This document shows, piece by piece, positions 1 to 13,149 of a stretch of 64,000 nt of DNA. Under the pieces are notes generated by a model, which was given only the letters and a program-made list of their open reading frames with translations, ran no database searches and had not been told where the DNA came from. Each line of letters starts with the position of its first letter. Within the stretch, counting starts at the first letter, position 1. Source of the stretch: Gibbula magus (taxonomy: Eukaryota; Mollusca; Gastropoda; Trochida; Trochidae); contig OW388289.1 of assembly GCA_936450465.1 (NCBI GenBank), positions 74,016,593 through 74,080,592 of the forward strand, in the 5' to 3' direction. A program made the translations under genes and the position numbers.

Positions 1-2390
1 GCATAACCTTCTCCAAGTTTGACATCTTGAACAAAGAATTGCATGTTGGGCAGTCACAGTCATAACGATTTCTCTCTCAAAGGATTGAGTTTCTGTCTTG
101 ACTCCTGTGACATTCCTGACAGCTCACTTTGTTCCTGTTATGAAATGAAGTTGAATGTAGATCTACAGTTAGTTCCCGTTCCATGTTAACTCAGTAAAAT
201 AAAGTAAAAAAGTAAAAGAAATATCAAGTTTCTCTGGCATTCATGACGTTCTTGCATTGTTTCGGAATCTAATGTCAAACTCCTCGAATGCTTATCGGCG
301 CCAACCTTTACACATTCCACTTGATGAATTGCGTTTATGTCTTCAGATTTGTGTCACATGCGAGAAAACGTGAATGATATATTCAGTAACACTAATCAAA
401 CAAGTTACAGTCGGATACTGTAGAAATTATGCTCGAATTTGAGAACGAAAATAATTGAACGTTAAAGACAATTAGTTTCAAATACTGTGGGATTGCAGAC
501 AGTAGCAAACCTTAATCATAAGAATCGTTACACAAAAGCATTGTTGCCTAATATTACAGAGACTCGTTTCTCAGTTAGACAGTAAAACATGAATTACAGA
601 TTCAGTAAGTAAATTGGCTGACACTGTTGGTAACAATATATCTAAAAGTCTGATCTTCCAGCTTGATAAAGACTATAAATATGTAGGTGTGTTTGACCAG
701 AAAAAATAGAGTGTCAGTTTGATAAAGTATGTTTAATGATCGGATCTTATCAGTCAGTATAATAGAGTATAATTTGATGGATTAGGCTAAAACTAATTAC
801 ATAAAAATAAATCAATATAATTTAAGTTTAGACATCATTAGAAAGGAAACATTACTGTGACATGTATAATAAAAGTCTCATGAAATGTCCGTATACAAGT
901 CCATGTATGTGTGTACATAACTGTCAGCTCGACATGACACACAAAACATATTTCCTTCTAATTGAAACAATGCGCCTTGCAAATGTTTGTTTTTTGTTAC
1001 ACAAGCTCAAATACAGGTTTTAAAATCGGTTGAATAAAATATTTCATTTTCTTTAATCGATCATACACAATTTTTATCAAATAATCAATAAATGAAGTCT
1101 TGAAGTTTCTGTATCTAATAAGTTGATGGAACTAACCAGTTTTTTAACGTCAGCATATCAAAATAATAAATTGTCTCTAGGAGAAGCACTATATTACAAC
1201 AGAGCACGAGCTAGCTTGAGCAGGAATACAATAACGCAAATCCGTAGTTCAGGCATGGAAGATGATGATATATGTAGTTTTTGTCACTAATGTATATATA
1301 TTAGTGATGCCATTCAGTGCGTTATTCTTTGATATAACCTTCAGTTCAAATGAGGTATGATATCGACAGTGTTGCAAGAGGTTGCCACGTTTATGAAGAT
1401 CAATTTGGCATTATCAGTATATACAAACGTATTATATAATCGTGTTTTCTTCATTCTCTCCGTACAACTGCACATGCATATTAATCATATCTGTTACGTC
1501 AGGTCGTCTATTTCAAGGATGATGTCATCATCCCAAATGACACATCGATTAATACTTTAAATCTCTTTTCATTTATAACAAAATCTCTGATTTTTTCAAA
1601 GTTTTCACATATTAAGTTTCATCTGCCTATTATGCATTTCAATAATACCACACATGTTCCACAATGTACTTCGAAGAGCAACCAAGAGTAGCCACAGTCT
1701 GAAATAATTTAATTCAATTAGCTTCACTTTAGGTCATTGTACTTTCGATGAAGTTTTGAAAATAAATTAAACATTAACCATGTGTGAAAATTCTCCTTTA
1801 CAAAAAGGAAACATCTAAAATATTAATCGGTAATCGGTAATACATACATGCAGTTAACAAGTAACTCGATGTACAATAACATCACAATGCGTGTTCTACA
1901 AAAGTGTCAAATCTATAAGTACTTTGATTAGAGGTGCAGAAGATAGATAGCATAAGAAATGCTAATTCGTCCCCCAGAACAAATACGTGTTTGATATGTT
2001 AAAATCAGTCTGATTCCAAAAATAAGACTTGTCAGTGATTTGACACTCTTGCATTTTATCTTTGGATCAGCAGATGGCATATCACCGTCAGTGTTTTACA
2101 GGATGGTGTGTTCATGCTGTTCTGTCGGTAGCTATTGTATAATGGACTCTGGATGTGGTTTTACACTCACAGTGAGGTCAGATGTAGTTGGAACAATTTG
2201 ACTCCATTGACATTTAATGTAAAAAGTATAGTCAGTAAATATTAGTTCAGTTCACATAGCATACATCCGAGAAACCGTCACGGTAACTTCAGTTTGCCAA
2301 CACAATCGATTCCAATCTAACTGTATGCAATCACATGATACAATTAAGTATATAACAGCGCGCCAAACAAGCGTGTTATAACGAATAATT
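1..2390. other. AT-rich intergenic DNA, no gene seen
   Basis: I see no convincing coding region, RNA gene or repeat here. Reading frames are short and have no recognisable motif. The stretch is AT-rich with scattered poly-A and poly-T runs, as expected for animal intergenic or intronic DNA. Confidence 0.5.
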
Positions 2391-2391
2391 A

Positions 2392-3131
2392 TAGTACGTT
2401 TTTGATTAAACGTCATTATTTATACTCACCGTTGATAACTCACCGTAGCCATTGAGTCTCTCTCAAATTAATCACTCGACCTAATATAACACAGTTAAAA
2501 TGAATAGAGTTACCTTCCTACACCCTCGCCCCCGCTAGGTGGCTACCCCAGTGACGTTACTTCTTTCTCCTGGAGCCTGGACGTAGGCAGCTCTCATACT
2601 AGACTAACGTTTAGTCTCTGATATGAAAATTTCGCCCAAATATTGATTATTTGAAAGCAATAAAATAAAATGAAAAGGAGCCTCTGAGATTTCTTCACAT
2701 AAACTCCAGCTCTAGTCTTGTTATAGACTTGCCTAGGCTCCTATATACGTTTACCGTCTAGATTACAGACTACTCTCAAACTCGCAGGAGGGGAGGTGGG
2801 AGGGGTATACAGACCGGTGAATTATCAACGGTGAGTATAAATAATGACGTTTAATCAAAAAAGTATAATTATTTACATACTCTAGTTGATTACTCACCGT
2901 AGCCAGCATGCCACTGAAGGAAGCGGGCTGCGAGACAACCCGAGAGCAGAGGAGGTAAATCACAGCGTTAGAAAGAAAGAAGTTACGTCACTGGGGTAGC
3001 CACCTAGCGGGGAGCGAGGGTGTAGGGAGGTTACTCTATTCATTTTAACTGTGTTATATTGGTCGAGTAATAAATTGAGAGAGACTCAATTGCTACGGTG
3101 AGTTATCAACTAGAGTATGTAAATAATGTAT
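2392..3131. mobile_element. Two adjoining foldback (TIR) elements in opposite orientation
   Basis: Two related elements lie next to each other. Element A (about 2405-2862) has ends that are inverted copies of each other: AAACGTCATTATTTATACTC near 2403 reappears reverse-complemented near 2834-2857. Element B (about 2871-3128) has its own inverted ends, with ATTATTTACATACTCTAG at about 2871 and its complement at about 3104-3122. In addition, about 150 bp inside the left half of A (2430-2573) is the reverse complement of the right half of B (about 2968-3118), including CTAGGTGGCTACCCCAGTGA. The pair could therefore form a very long hairpin. There is no transposase reading frame, so these are non-autonomous. 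The family is not recognised. Confidence 0.75.
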
Positions 3132-3139
3132 CATACTGT

Positions 3140-6100
3140 TTTAGAACTAAACACGTACATTTGTATTATGTGCGTGAAACGGTTTAATTTTGGTGTTGTC
3201 CAATAATGCAAAATGTAGATTTTCGCGGAGGCAACTTCCCCCTGAAGGCATAACTCGTGTCAGTCTCTAACTTATATATTTTATTAAGCCCTTTTTCATT
3301 TCATCGCCTTTTTAGTGCCAGATATTTCCGAGTACAATACTACGCTGGCACAGGATACACGTGACTCAACAAACTTTGACATTTGAAATCAGTGGCTTTC
3401 GTGATGACACAAAAATGATTTATCGGATAGCCACGGATAAATTAGATCATTATCTTCGATTGATTTTGGTGTTTAAAATATTAATTTTGCTTTTGTTATT
3501 GACATTTTTGTGAATCCCTGGCATGATTAGAATTTGCCAGTAACGGAGACTGGCAAGGGTTATGTCGTGCATTTGGAAGTTGTCCCACCTGTATCCCAAT
3601 GATGTTTTCAGGTAGAATCGTCTTGTATTTTTGATGAAAAGTAAGTAGATTATACAAAAGTTTTGCCTATTTTCAATAAGTAAAGCATCTAATAAAGGAT
3701 CGGCGGTAAGTCATTTTAGATGTCATTGTGTAAGGTTCGAGATAAGTTACGAAAGTATCAAGTTTGGATTTATATAGGAAAATTCGGCTGGTATTCCTTG
3801 TGACTATTAATATAGAGGGGTGAGGATGCTTATATATGAATTAAATACTGTTAGACTGGTAGTCACAATGTCCTGTGTTGACTCGGATTAAGTATATCAT
3901 TAATGCTATGAAATCACAGTCAAACAGTATAAAGACTAAATTCTATCAACACTGAAAATCCACAATCCGTTTACGATAACTGTCAAAACCCTCAGCTTGT
4001 TTATTTGATTTCATGTGTATCAATGTATTTTAAGTAGAATCTGACATACTATTTGAAACTTGTTGGGGTATCTAAAGTAGTTTAAGGTATTTTTCCTAAA
4101 CGAAGTTGAATATTGTAGTTATATAACGGAACATAAAAGGTGTGCTATAACCAAGCTCTATTTTAGTCAGAGTATTGTTGGCTTGATATAGCTAGAATAT
4201 CTGTCTTCATAGTGTGTAGTTAGAAATTGATATGTATACATGAAACCTTCGTGTACATTATTGAAAGGGTTTGATCCAGAGTGTTTTTCTACTTTCGTCT
4301 TCATGCAAGCAAAACTCTCGAATCCCTAAATCTCATCATAAGCTTAGCTTTGAAAGAATGTATATTTTAATAATTTTCTGTCCTCGTTTACAGTCCCATT
4401 TTATCCATTAACATTTTATAAAAATGCAACTTGTCGAAGTGGATGTCAAATAACAGATGCCCTTCAATTATTTCCCCGGGAAGAAGATTATAAGGAGCTT
4501 GATCTTAGTCCGGGCATTTCGTTATAGAAAAGATAGGTGATCACATGTCAGTTTTAACAACATGTAGATCGGCAAAGATTTTATATTATGACAGGATATG
4601 CAAAGTTTCTGTAATAACAGTATGTATTCTTCGTCTGAGTGGTCACCTTCTTATATATATGTTTGCACAATGTCACACTGCCTTATTTTATCACAGTGTC
4701 GGCTATATCGCTTAACTAATGTACTAAAATCCCTTCCATGTAATATCAATTTCTCGCCGGCTATATGCAGTATTATCAGGTCACCAAATCCTATGATAAA
4801 CTCTGTCCATGTTTGTTTAACTGTATTTAATATTTAGTACTTGAATATGAAAAGGGTGTATAGCAAGTTTTAGTTACATACTTACTAAATATAATGTGAA
4901 TAGATTCTAACTTACAAATCTAAGCGATATGCTCTTTGCTGATTTGAGTAAATAAGGTCATGTGACCGGCATCTATTCTCATAAACAGGAAACTGACAGT
5001 TGAAAAGAATAACCATCATACTTTGGGGGCAATACGCAATAACTTAAGGACAACTTTATCACCGTATCATTGCGCAATTATATGTATGATACTGTTAGTA
5101 CATGCTGTTTTCGTATGCATACTTTAAAAACACGTTCACGTGATAAGTTTGTTGTACTTTTGTTAAAAGTTAGGTTGATATAGAATCAAAACTTTAATAC
5201 TTTAATTATCTCGATAAGCATAACATAACATAACTTTTCGAACCATGTAAAAGCAAGTGAACAAACACATAATGAAAATTATTCCTTAAACTAATACATA
5301 TAATACAAGCATACGAATGTGTAATGGGTATGTTCAGTTTGTTATCATATATATTGTGTGTTGTTGGTTATTATTTAACAAATCTTATTCCATAACGTTA
5401 CGTATGGACCAGTGCATCTTCACTGGTATAATGGGACCAAGACTCATTGAAAATCAATTTACCCATGATTATGTTATTAATGAGCCAGATTACTGTAAAA
5501 CAACACTCTAGGGGAACATTGATTCAGTAGTGTACACGAGGGAATACCGACCTCTTTGTATATTTAGTTTCTATGCTCTGGATTGGTTCAACCAAGACTA
5601 ATCCCCGTAATGAGACTAATGGAACAGTGTAAGCGGATTGCACATAATGGTAACAAACACATTAAAGTAGAAAACAAAGTGGCTTTACTCGTACAGAATG
5701 AATCAACACTTACAACTAATTATATATATACGTGACGTACGTCGTAGGCAATGTAATCATTCTCTCTGAAGAGTAAATAATCGTAATTTGTAGGAGAAAA
5801 ATGTGTGTCTGTGTGCTGTTTATTCTATCAACCGTTTAGCTATGAATACTCTACACTTGCTTAACTTTCACTCAAGCCATGTGTGGGTATATGCTTCTTG
5901 TTGTCCGTTTTTCCTTGATAATGTAATGTTGTCAGCATCTATGCCGAAACCATGCACTCTTACAACAAAGAAGTTGTAAATCCTTAGAACTCGTTCCCAG
6001 AAAAACATATAGATGACACTGCTTAACTTAACCATTGCCTGACTTCGATAAACGTAGATCACACGGTAACGTTCAGCAGCTACAATGTTCTAATCGGGAA

Positions 6101-6490
6101 TACCATTTCCTTCACATAAATATGTCGATATCTTTGACTAGTTATGCATGGTATTTCAATTATATATAAAAAGTAAAATATGTGTCCATATTATATATTA
6201 GTGACATTGAAACTTTGATTGTCTCATAAAAGAACAGTTTTTAGTGATTGATGGTTATCCGACTGCTTAGAGTTACATGTACATGCAAATTCGTTTCGGA
6301 TATGTTCATGTTATATGCAATTCTTGTAAGGAAAGTTCGATTTGCACTGCAGTTGGCAAGTCCGCAGCAGTTGTCACTTGGAAAAGAGAACAAATATTTA
6401 TTATCAAATAATATATTTGATAAAAACTCGTTAGCTTGTGCTTTGAACAAATACACATTGAAGTGTCTTCGCATAGAATTACAATGCACG
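3140..6490. other. AT-rich intergenic DNA, no gene seen
   Basis: Only short frames without recognisable motifs occur. I found no repeat array, RNA gene or splice-supported exon that I could defend. Confidence 0.45.
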
Positions 6491-6491
6491 T

Positions 6492-6497
6492 TTTATT
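6492..6497 (-). promoter_or_regulatory. Polyadenylation signal AATAAA of the 427-aa gene
   Basis: On the minus strand AATAAA lies about 100 bases beyond the TGA stop of the 427-codon frame. This fits a short 3' UTR. It is a six-base match in AT-rich DNA, so it is supportive rather than proof. Confidence 0.4.
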
Positions 6498-6593
6498 ACC
6501 CGTGAGCTAATACTGTTTTGTTTTGTACGGATATATATTTTTTGGCACGGCAGCATGTTTTATCATGCACGACTGCAACTTGTTTAAGTCTTC

Positions 6594-7877
6594 TCATTTT
6601 CGAAGAAAATACCTGTCATGAGAATCTCTGAGAAAAATAAGTTTGTTCATTTTTAAACTGGCTTTAGCCTTCGTTGTTTGTGTTTGTCTTCTGGTATCTT
6701 TGATAGGGTCGTCTTGACGAGGGCGAATATCCGTAATGGAAGGTACTTTACTCTTCACACTTAGTTCGTTAACGTCATGCTTTGGTAGACTAGCACTTTC
6801 AACACTGTGAGTCTGATTGCCCTTTAGTACTTCTATCCCTGGTAAGGTAGGGACGGACAGTTCATCGGTAGGGTTAGACTGCACGGGAATAGGCTGTAGG
6901 TGTAATCGAGTCTGTTTAATAGCATCCAGTGATGATTTAGATGGCAGGTGTGCTTTCATCCGAGCTTGGCTTGAGCCGAGGTCCGTGTCTCCCTCCCCTT
7001 CCGGTATGACTCCCAGATCGGGCCTGTGCAGCACCATGCGCTTAGCTCGCCGTGGTCGATGTCGCAGGTAGCTAGGCCGAGACGAGCTAAGAATAGTCCT
7101 AACCATTTTTATTTTATCCGGACTGTCTCGTTCCGTTGGTATTGATGAATTGTCCAATGCATCTCCTGGTTTAGTGGTTGAAGGATCAGACACTAAACTA
7201 GAACTATCAAGGTCGTTTTTGAATTTTGTGAATTTATGTTGAAAGAGTGGGAAATCACTTTTGAACTTATTTTCAGTCTGAATTTGTGACGTCGGGAAAC
7301 TGTTACTCGATGATATATTGCCAAACGACGGTTCTCTTGAAGACCGGTGCATCCATGGCATTGACGCATTGGCCCTTAACAAGGTGAGACGGAGATGCTC
7401 ACTGTGTTGTTCAGCCGACCTGATGTTACAGTCTAGGATGTCGTGGAGGTCTGACGCACTCACGAAACTTATCTTCAGATGTCTCTGGGGTAGGTGACTC
7501 AGTTTTACACTAGAAAACGGCTTGGTAGGAATGGTGTTTCTTTTTTCAGCGTTTACGAGTTTCCGCCTCTCCAGAAGTTCATTAAGCGACATACCTTTTC
7601 GTCTATGTTTCACCGTCAGGGGGGATGCATTCTTCGGACCATGGTGTGAACGAAGGGCGAGCTGAGTCACGTGGGTGGGTTTAACTTTCCGGCCCTGATT
7701 GATCTTCCGGACATTGTCTGTGTACTCCAGCATGGACACTTTGCTGTCGCCATGCTCCCTGGGTAGTCTCGACACTCGGATATCGAACCCCTTCTCTGTA
7801 TTTCTCTTGTTGGTTGGTTTGACCAAGGGAGGTAGCAGACGAGGGGACAGATCCTCGTGCACATTTCCAGATGCCAT
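6594..7877 (-). CDS. Uncharacterised basic, probably disordered protein, 427 aa
   Basis: This is an uninterrupted 427-codon frame in DNA where other frames rarely exceed 100 codons, and its base composition is clearly richer in GC than its surroundings; both argue for a real gene. The ATG at 7877 is chosen because the codon directly before it is an in-frame TGA, so no upstream start is possible within this exon. The product is basic and rich in Ser, Lys, Arg and Pro, with no signal peptide, membrane segment or enzyme motif that I can see. There is a strongly basic patch around residues 267-282 (includes RHRPRRAKR), followed by an acidic stretch (IPEGEGDTDL). The C-terminus is again basic (KASLKMNK). 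Composition suggests an intrinsically disordered nuclear, cytoskeletal or chromatin-associated protein, but that is inference. It may be a single-exon gene or the main exon of a spliced one. No homologue is recognised, and it does not resemble the 483-aa family at 60-62 kb. Confidence 0.72.
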   Translation of the reverse strand: MASGNVHEDLSPRLLPPLVKPTNKRNTEKGFDIRVSRLPREHGDSKVSMLEYTDNVRKINQGRKVKPTHVTQLALRSHHGPKNASPLTVKHRRKGMSLNELLERRKLVNAEKRNTIPTKPFSSVKLSHLPQRHLKISFVSASDLHDILDCNIRSAEQHSEHLRLTLLRANASMPWMHRSSREPSFGNISSSNSFPTSQIQTENKFKSDFPLFQHKFTKFKNDLDSSSLVSDPSTTKPGDALDNSSIPTERDSPDKIKMVRTILSSSRPSYLRHRPRRAKRMVLHRPDLGVIPEGEGDTDLGSSQARMKAHLPSKSSLDAIKQTRLHLQPIPVQSNPTDELSVPTLPGIEVLKGNQTHSVESASLPKHDVNELSVKSKVPSITDIRPRQDDPIKDTRRQTQTTKAKASLKMNKLIFLRDSHDRYFLRK

Positions 7878-7975
7878 TCATCAACAGTGTCGGTGTTCAT
7901 CAGCCTTAAAGACAACATACACGGAATTCAGTAGAATGAAAGCGAGAATATTAAGTACAATGTATAGGATATATA

Positions 7976-7992
7976 AGAATATATATATACGA
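7976..7992 (-). promoter_or_regulatory. Possible TATA-like element upstream of the 427-aa gene
   Basis: An alternating TA run (TATATATATA on both strands) lies about 105 bases upstream of the ATG at 7877. Position and composition would suit a TATA box, but such runs are common in this window, so the call is weak. Confidence 0.2.
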
Positions 7993-8159
7993 TGCCATGT
8001 ATTTCAAAACTCATTTTGAATAGAGGATAGAGGATATTTGAGGACATTTATCGTCAAATAACATGATTGTGTATCTCATCGAAATTTAAATTTATATGTG
8101 AACAAGTGACGCAGGCACGAATGTAATACATGGCTTATTCTCCACGCTGTGAGATATAC

Positions 8160-8305
8160 AGAATATTTGACATTTTTCGTCGAATACTATGTACATGTAT
8201 ACCTCATCGAGTGAAGTAGAAATGTATATTTTCAGTGGCGCAGCCCATATATGTTATGAATATGTGGTATTCGACGAGAAATGTCAAATGTCATATTTAT
8301 GATAT
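8160..8305. repeat. Inverted repeat with GACATTT/AAATGTC arms
   Basis: AATATTTGACATTTTTCGTC at about 8161-8180 is largely the reverse complement of the sequence at about 8269-8290 (GACGAGAAATGTCAAATGT). A further related copy in direct orientation lies at about 8033-8060. This may be the end structure of a small non-autonomous element. No target duplication was found. Confidence 0.45.
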
Positions 8306-8329
8306 TTAAGAAATTATGCGCAGTTTGTA

Positions 8330-8760
8330 AATGACGTTCATTTTATGAATGGAGCATCAGTGGTCGCCTTGCTTTATCGCGGTCTTCTTATGGCGTCATC
8401 CTATTGTTACGATAACGTCATATGGTTGAAAGTGTTATTTCACTGAGTAAAATAACATGTTATTTCACTCAGTGAAAATACGGATTTTATTTTAACTCCA
8501 AAGTGTCGTATTTCACCACAGAAAATATAATAAATACACTTTTCTATTCATAGAATTTAAGTTAGCAAAAGACGTTCATTTAATGAATTGATAATCCATA
8601 ACGTTTTTTTCAAAATGACGTCATCCGATTGCTTCGATGACTCTCATGATTGCAAATGTTAGTTCACTGAGTAAAATAACATGTTATTTCATTCAGTGAA
8701 ACTACAGATTTTATGTGATAAATGCCATATTTTACCAAAATGAAATTAATTTGAAAATGA
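8330..8760. repeat. Direct duplication of a ~210-bp block carrying a 40-bp palindrome
   Basis: Two diverged direct copies (about 8325-8545 and 8565-8760) share GACGTTCATTT, GACGTCATCC/GGCGTCATCC and a near-perfect palindrome centred on AACATGTT. The palindrome reads TTTCACTGAGTAAAATAACA followed by its complement ending in CAGTGAAA, at about 8440-8479 and 8671-8702. The palindrome is better conserved between the copies than the rest of the block. Confidence 0.6.
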
Positions 8761-10849
8761 AATTGAACGTGTATAATACACTGATTACATCTGAACAGGT
8801 GTTTGACTCATCATATACTGTACAATTTCATGCTCTACCACAAAGCAATAACGGTACAGATTAATAATTATTGTGACATGTAAATGTGATCAAATTTAGC
8901 AGGCGTTTATAGCAAAATGTCTATCCTAACTGTTTTAAAGTACTAAAAAGCTTCTAAAATATCTGATAATGCAAACATCAAATTCCTCTTTCATAGAAGA
9001 GCATCACATAATTTAGAATTAATACTATTTTCTTGTAATAATATTATATTTGCGATCACATTATGTAATAGTACACATTCTTGTACTTTTTTATGCGGAA
9101 TTCTAATCCACACCCTCAGAGCAAGGCACCAATAGTTTAAATCGCACTGACTGTTTAAATAACTCACCCATCCAGCCACCGTACCTGACTATGAGGGTGT
9201 GTATTCGAATCCCGCAAGCTACTCGACTGGAAAAAAATATTTGTACTATTGCGTAAAGTGGGATCCTAAATATTACATTGTTGCATTTGTTTTCTATCTA
9301 AATGGCATGTATTTCTATACTTTTATTTTCTGTGTATTATTCACAATTTTCTGTTAACGATACATGATAATGCTCACAATAATAATAGTAGTAAGTAAAT
9401 AGTAAGCAAGGAAGTAGCAGTTTTACCACAGCATGGGCTACACTCAGAATGGCCGATTGTCATGTGTGAAAAGACTAAAAAAAGAAATTAACCACTAAAT
9501 GCATTTATTTACTAAGTTTATACTTGTGAAAGTATGGAAGCGTATAAGGGTCACATTAATATTTGTTGGGGAATATCTTCTAATTTGGACTAAGTATCTC
9601 CTAATTAGTACTCAGTATCTCCTAATTAGGACTTGGTATTTCTGTTCTGTTCTTTATGAAAGACAAACGATGAAGTGAAATTTGCCCACAATATACTACA
9701 TCGCATCATAATATAGAGTATACTATATGACTGAATGTGATAATGACTAAGGTACCACCAAACCTATGTCTGTATTTGGAGTGTTTTTTTAACATCTCTT
9801 TTAATTCACTTAGAAATAAAAATACATCAGCTTAAGCAGAAAAAGAGTTTCAAGGGTGTTACAAAACCAGCCTTTTCATACATCAATCACAAACGTTTAA
9901 TAATTTCCCACTCATATGTACTTAGTGAACGGCCATCAATCTCAACCAACGTGTAAGTTACTTTAGAGAAACATTGTACGTAGGTGTTCACGAGTAAATG
10001 AGTAATACATCATAAAACCTAACTAAATGCGATTTTTTTTCTAATTAACTGAGTTTCTGAAAAATATTTTTGCTCACATGAACACTCTTTGAATAACAGT
10101 TAGATAAATAACATAGTTAACTTCACGTTGTATTACTTATATATACAAAATATATACCATCCATCATCCTATCCTCATTAATTTAAAAACACATTCAACA
10201 AATATTATGAATACGCTTTGAAATGAACCAACCTGCCAGCGAGCGATCTGTCCTAGCGACCCGTCTTCCCTCATAAAGCTGGCAACTGGGTGCAGGGGTA
10301 CACTGGGCTTAATTACGTGGTAAGTAAGAAGATACTATAGAGCTGCTCACGGAGCCGTGTAAACCTATTGGGAGGAATAATAGAGGGTGCCATGTGATAT
10401 AGGGGGAATAGCCTGCCTGTAATGGGTAAGCATATAATCCAAACAATGTGTACAAACATGGGCTCCTAACCTGCTTATCTCCATGCAGTGGGGACCTACA
10501 GAGACATAGAGAGTCCAGTCAATATCCCCTGTGCTTGACTCACTGTCAATACCTCGTCTCGTCCACAGTAATACACACCCTCGTGTTTATTAACTCCCAA
10601 GGAACAAGCGATTGGCGTTACTGCTGAGTTAAGAGCAGATATGTGCCTTATCTCGATTTAAAAGTTGAAAATAAACATGTACATTTTAATCCAACCAAAT
10701 AAATCACAAAGATCTTAAATAATGTAAGCTGCTTGAGGTATGTCGATCAAACATAAACCCTGTGTGTGTGTATGTAGGTTATGTGCGTGTGACAAAGGTG
10801 GCAATAGAGCATAAAAACACCCGACACCTGCTGTGTTCGAGAGACGATT

Positions 10850-10850
<1 letters not shown>
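8760..10850. other. Non-coding stretch; short TCCTAATTAGGA-type repeats at 9574-9645
   Basis: No gene is evident. Three imperfect copies of the palindromic unit TCCTAATTAGGA at about 21-bp spacing occur at 9574-9645; they are relatives of the large array at 52.2-52.9 kb. A GC-richer part at 10.23-10.62 kb looked like a possible exon or UTR but has no sustained open frame. A tRNA B-box-like GTATTCGAATCCC at about 9200 has no matching A box or cloverleaf. Confidence 0.4.
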
Positions 10851-12780
<1,930 letters not shown>

Positions 12781-12785
12781 ATTGC

Positions 12786-13140
12786 AGACAGACAGACAGA
12801 TAGTTTATTTAAGTCTCACAAAATTACAGACAATGTACACACACATAAAATATGTTTTAAAATGCAATGAGCCACTCTATATAAAGAGTTATGAGAGACT
12901 TTTATTATTTAATCTTGCCTAGGTACTATTCAAAATTTCAAAATTTGCCTCCACCCTTTTCGACCGTGGCATCAAAATTATCCTCCTTTGGAATCATTCG
13001 AAACTTTATTAATGGTCCTTGCGACCCGAGTGAGAGAACAGCTCCGCTGAAATCGCTCGTTAAATCTCCGTACTCATCATCATCAACTATTATTATTGCA
13101 GGCACTCTCTGCTTCCTTTACTTAGCCCAACTGATAAAGT
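12786..13140 (-). mobile_element. 3' end of a non-LTR retrotransposon (LINE), partial
   Basis: Read on the minus strand, the segment ends in TAAACTATCTGTCTGTCTGT, preceded by a GTGAGACTTAAA-like stretch. The same kind of end, with the short tandem CTGT tail, occurs on the plus strand at about 17096-17131. Such a terminal tetranucleotide repeat after a conserved 3' UTR is typical of CR1-like LINEs. The upstream 250 bases have a short open stretch on the minus strand that may belong to it. It is a dead, 5'-truncated copy. Confidence 0.5.
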
Positions 13141-13149
13141 AATTTACAT

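Noticed and set aside
9165..9235. tRNA or SINE head near GTATTCGAATCCC
   Set aside because: Only a B-box-like match; no A box at the right distance and no cloverleaf.
10230..10620. GC-richer segment as a possible gene exon
   Set aside because: No sustained open frame or recognisable motif on either strand.
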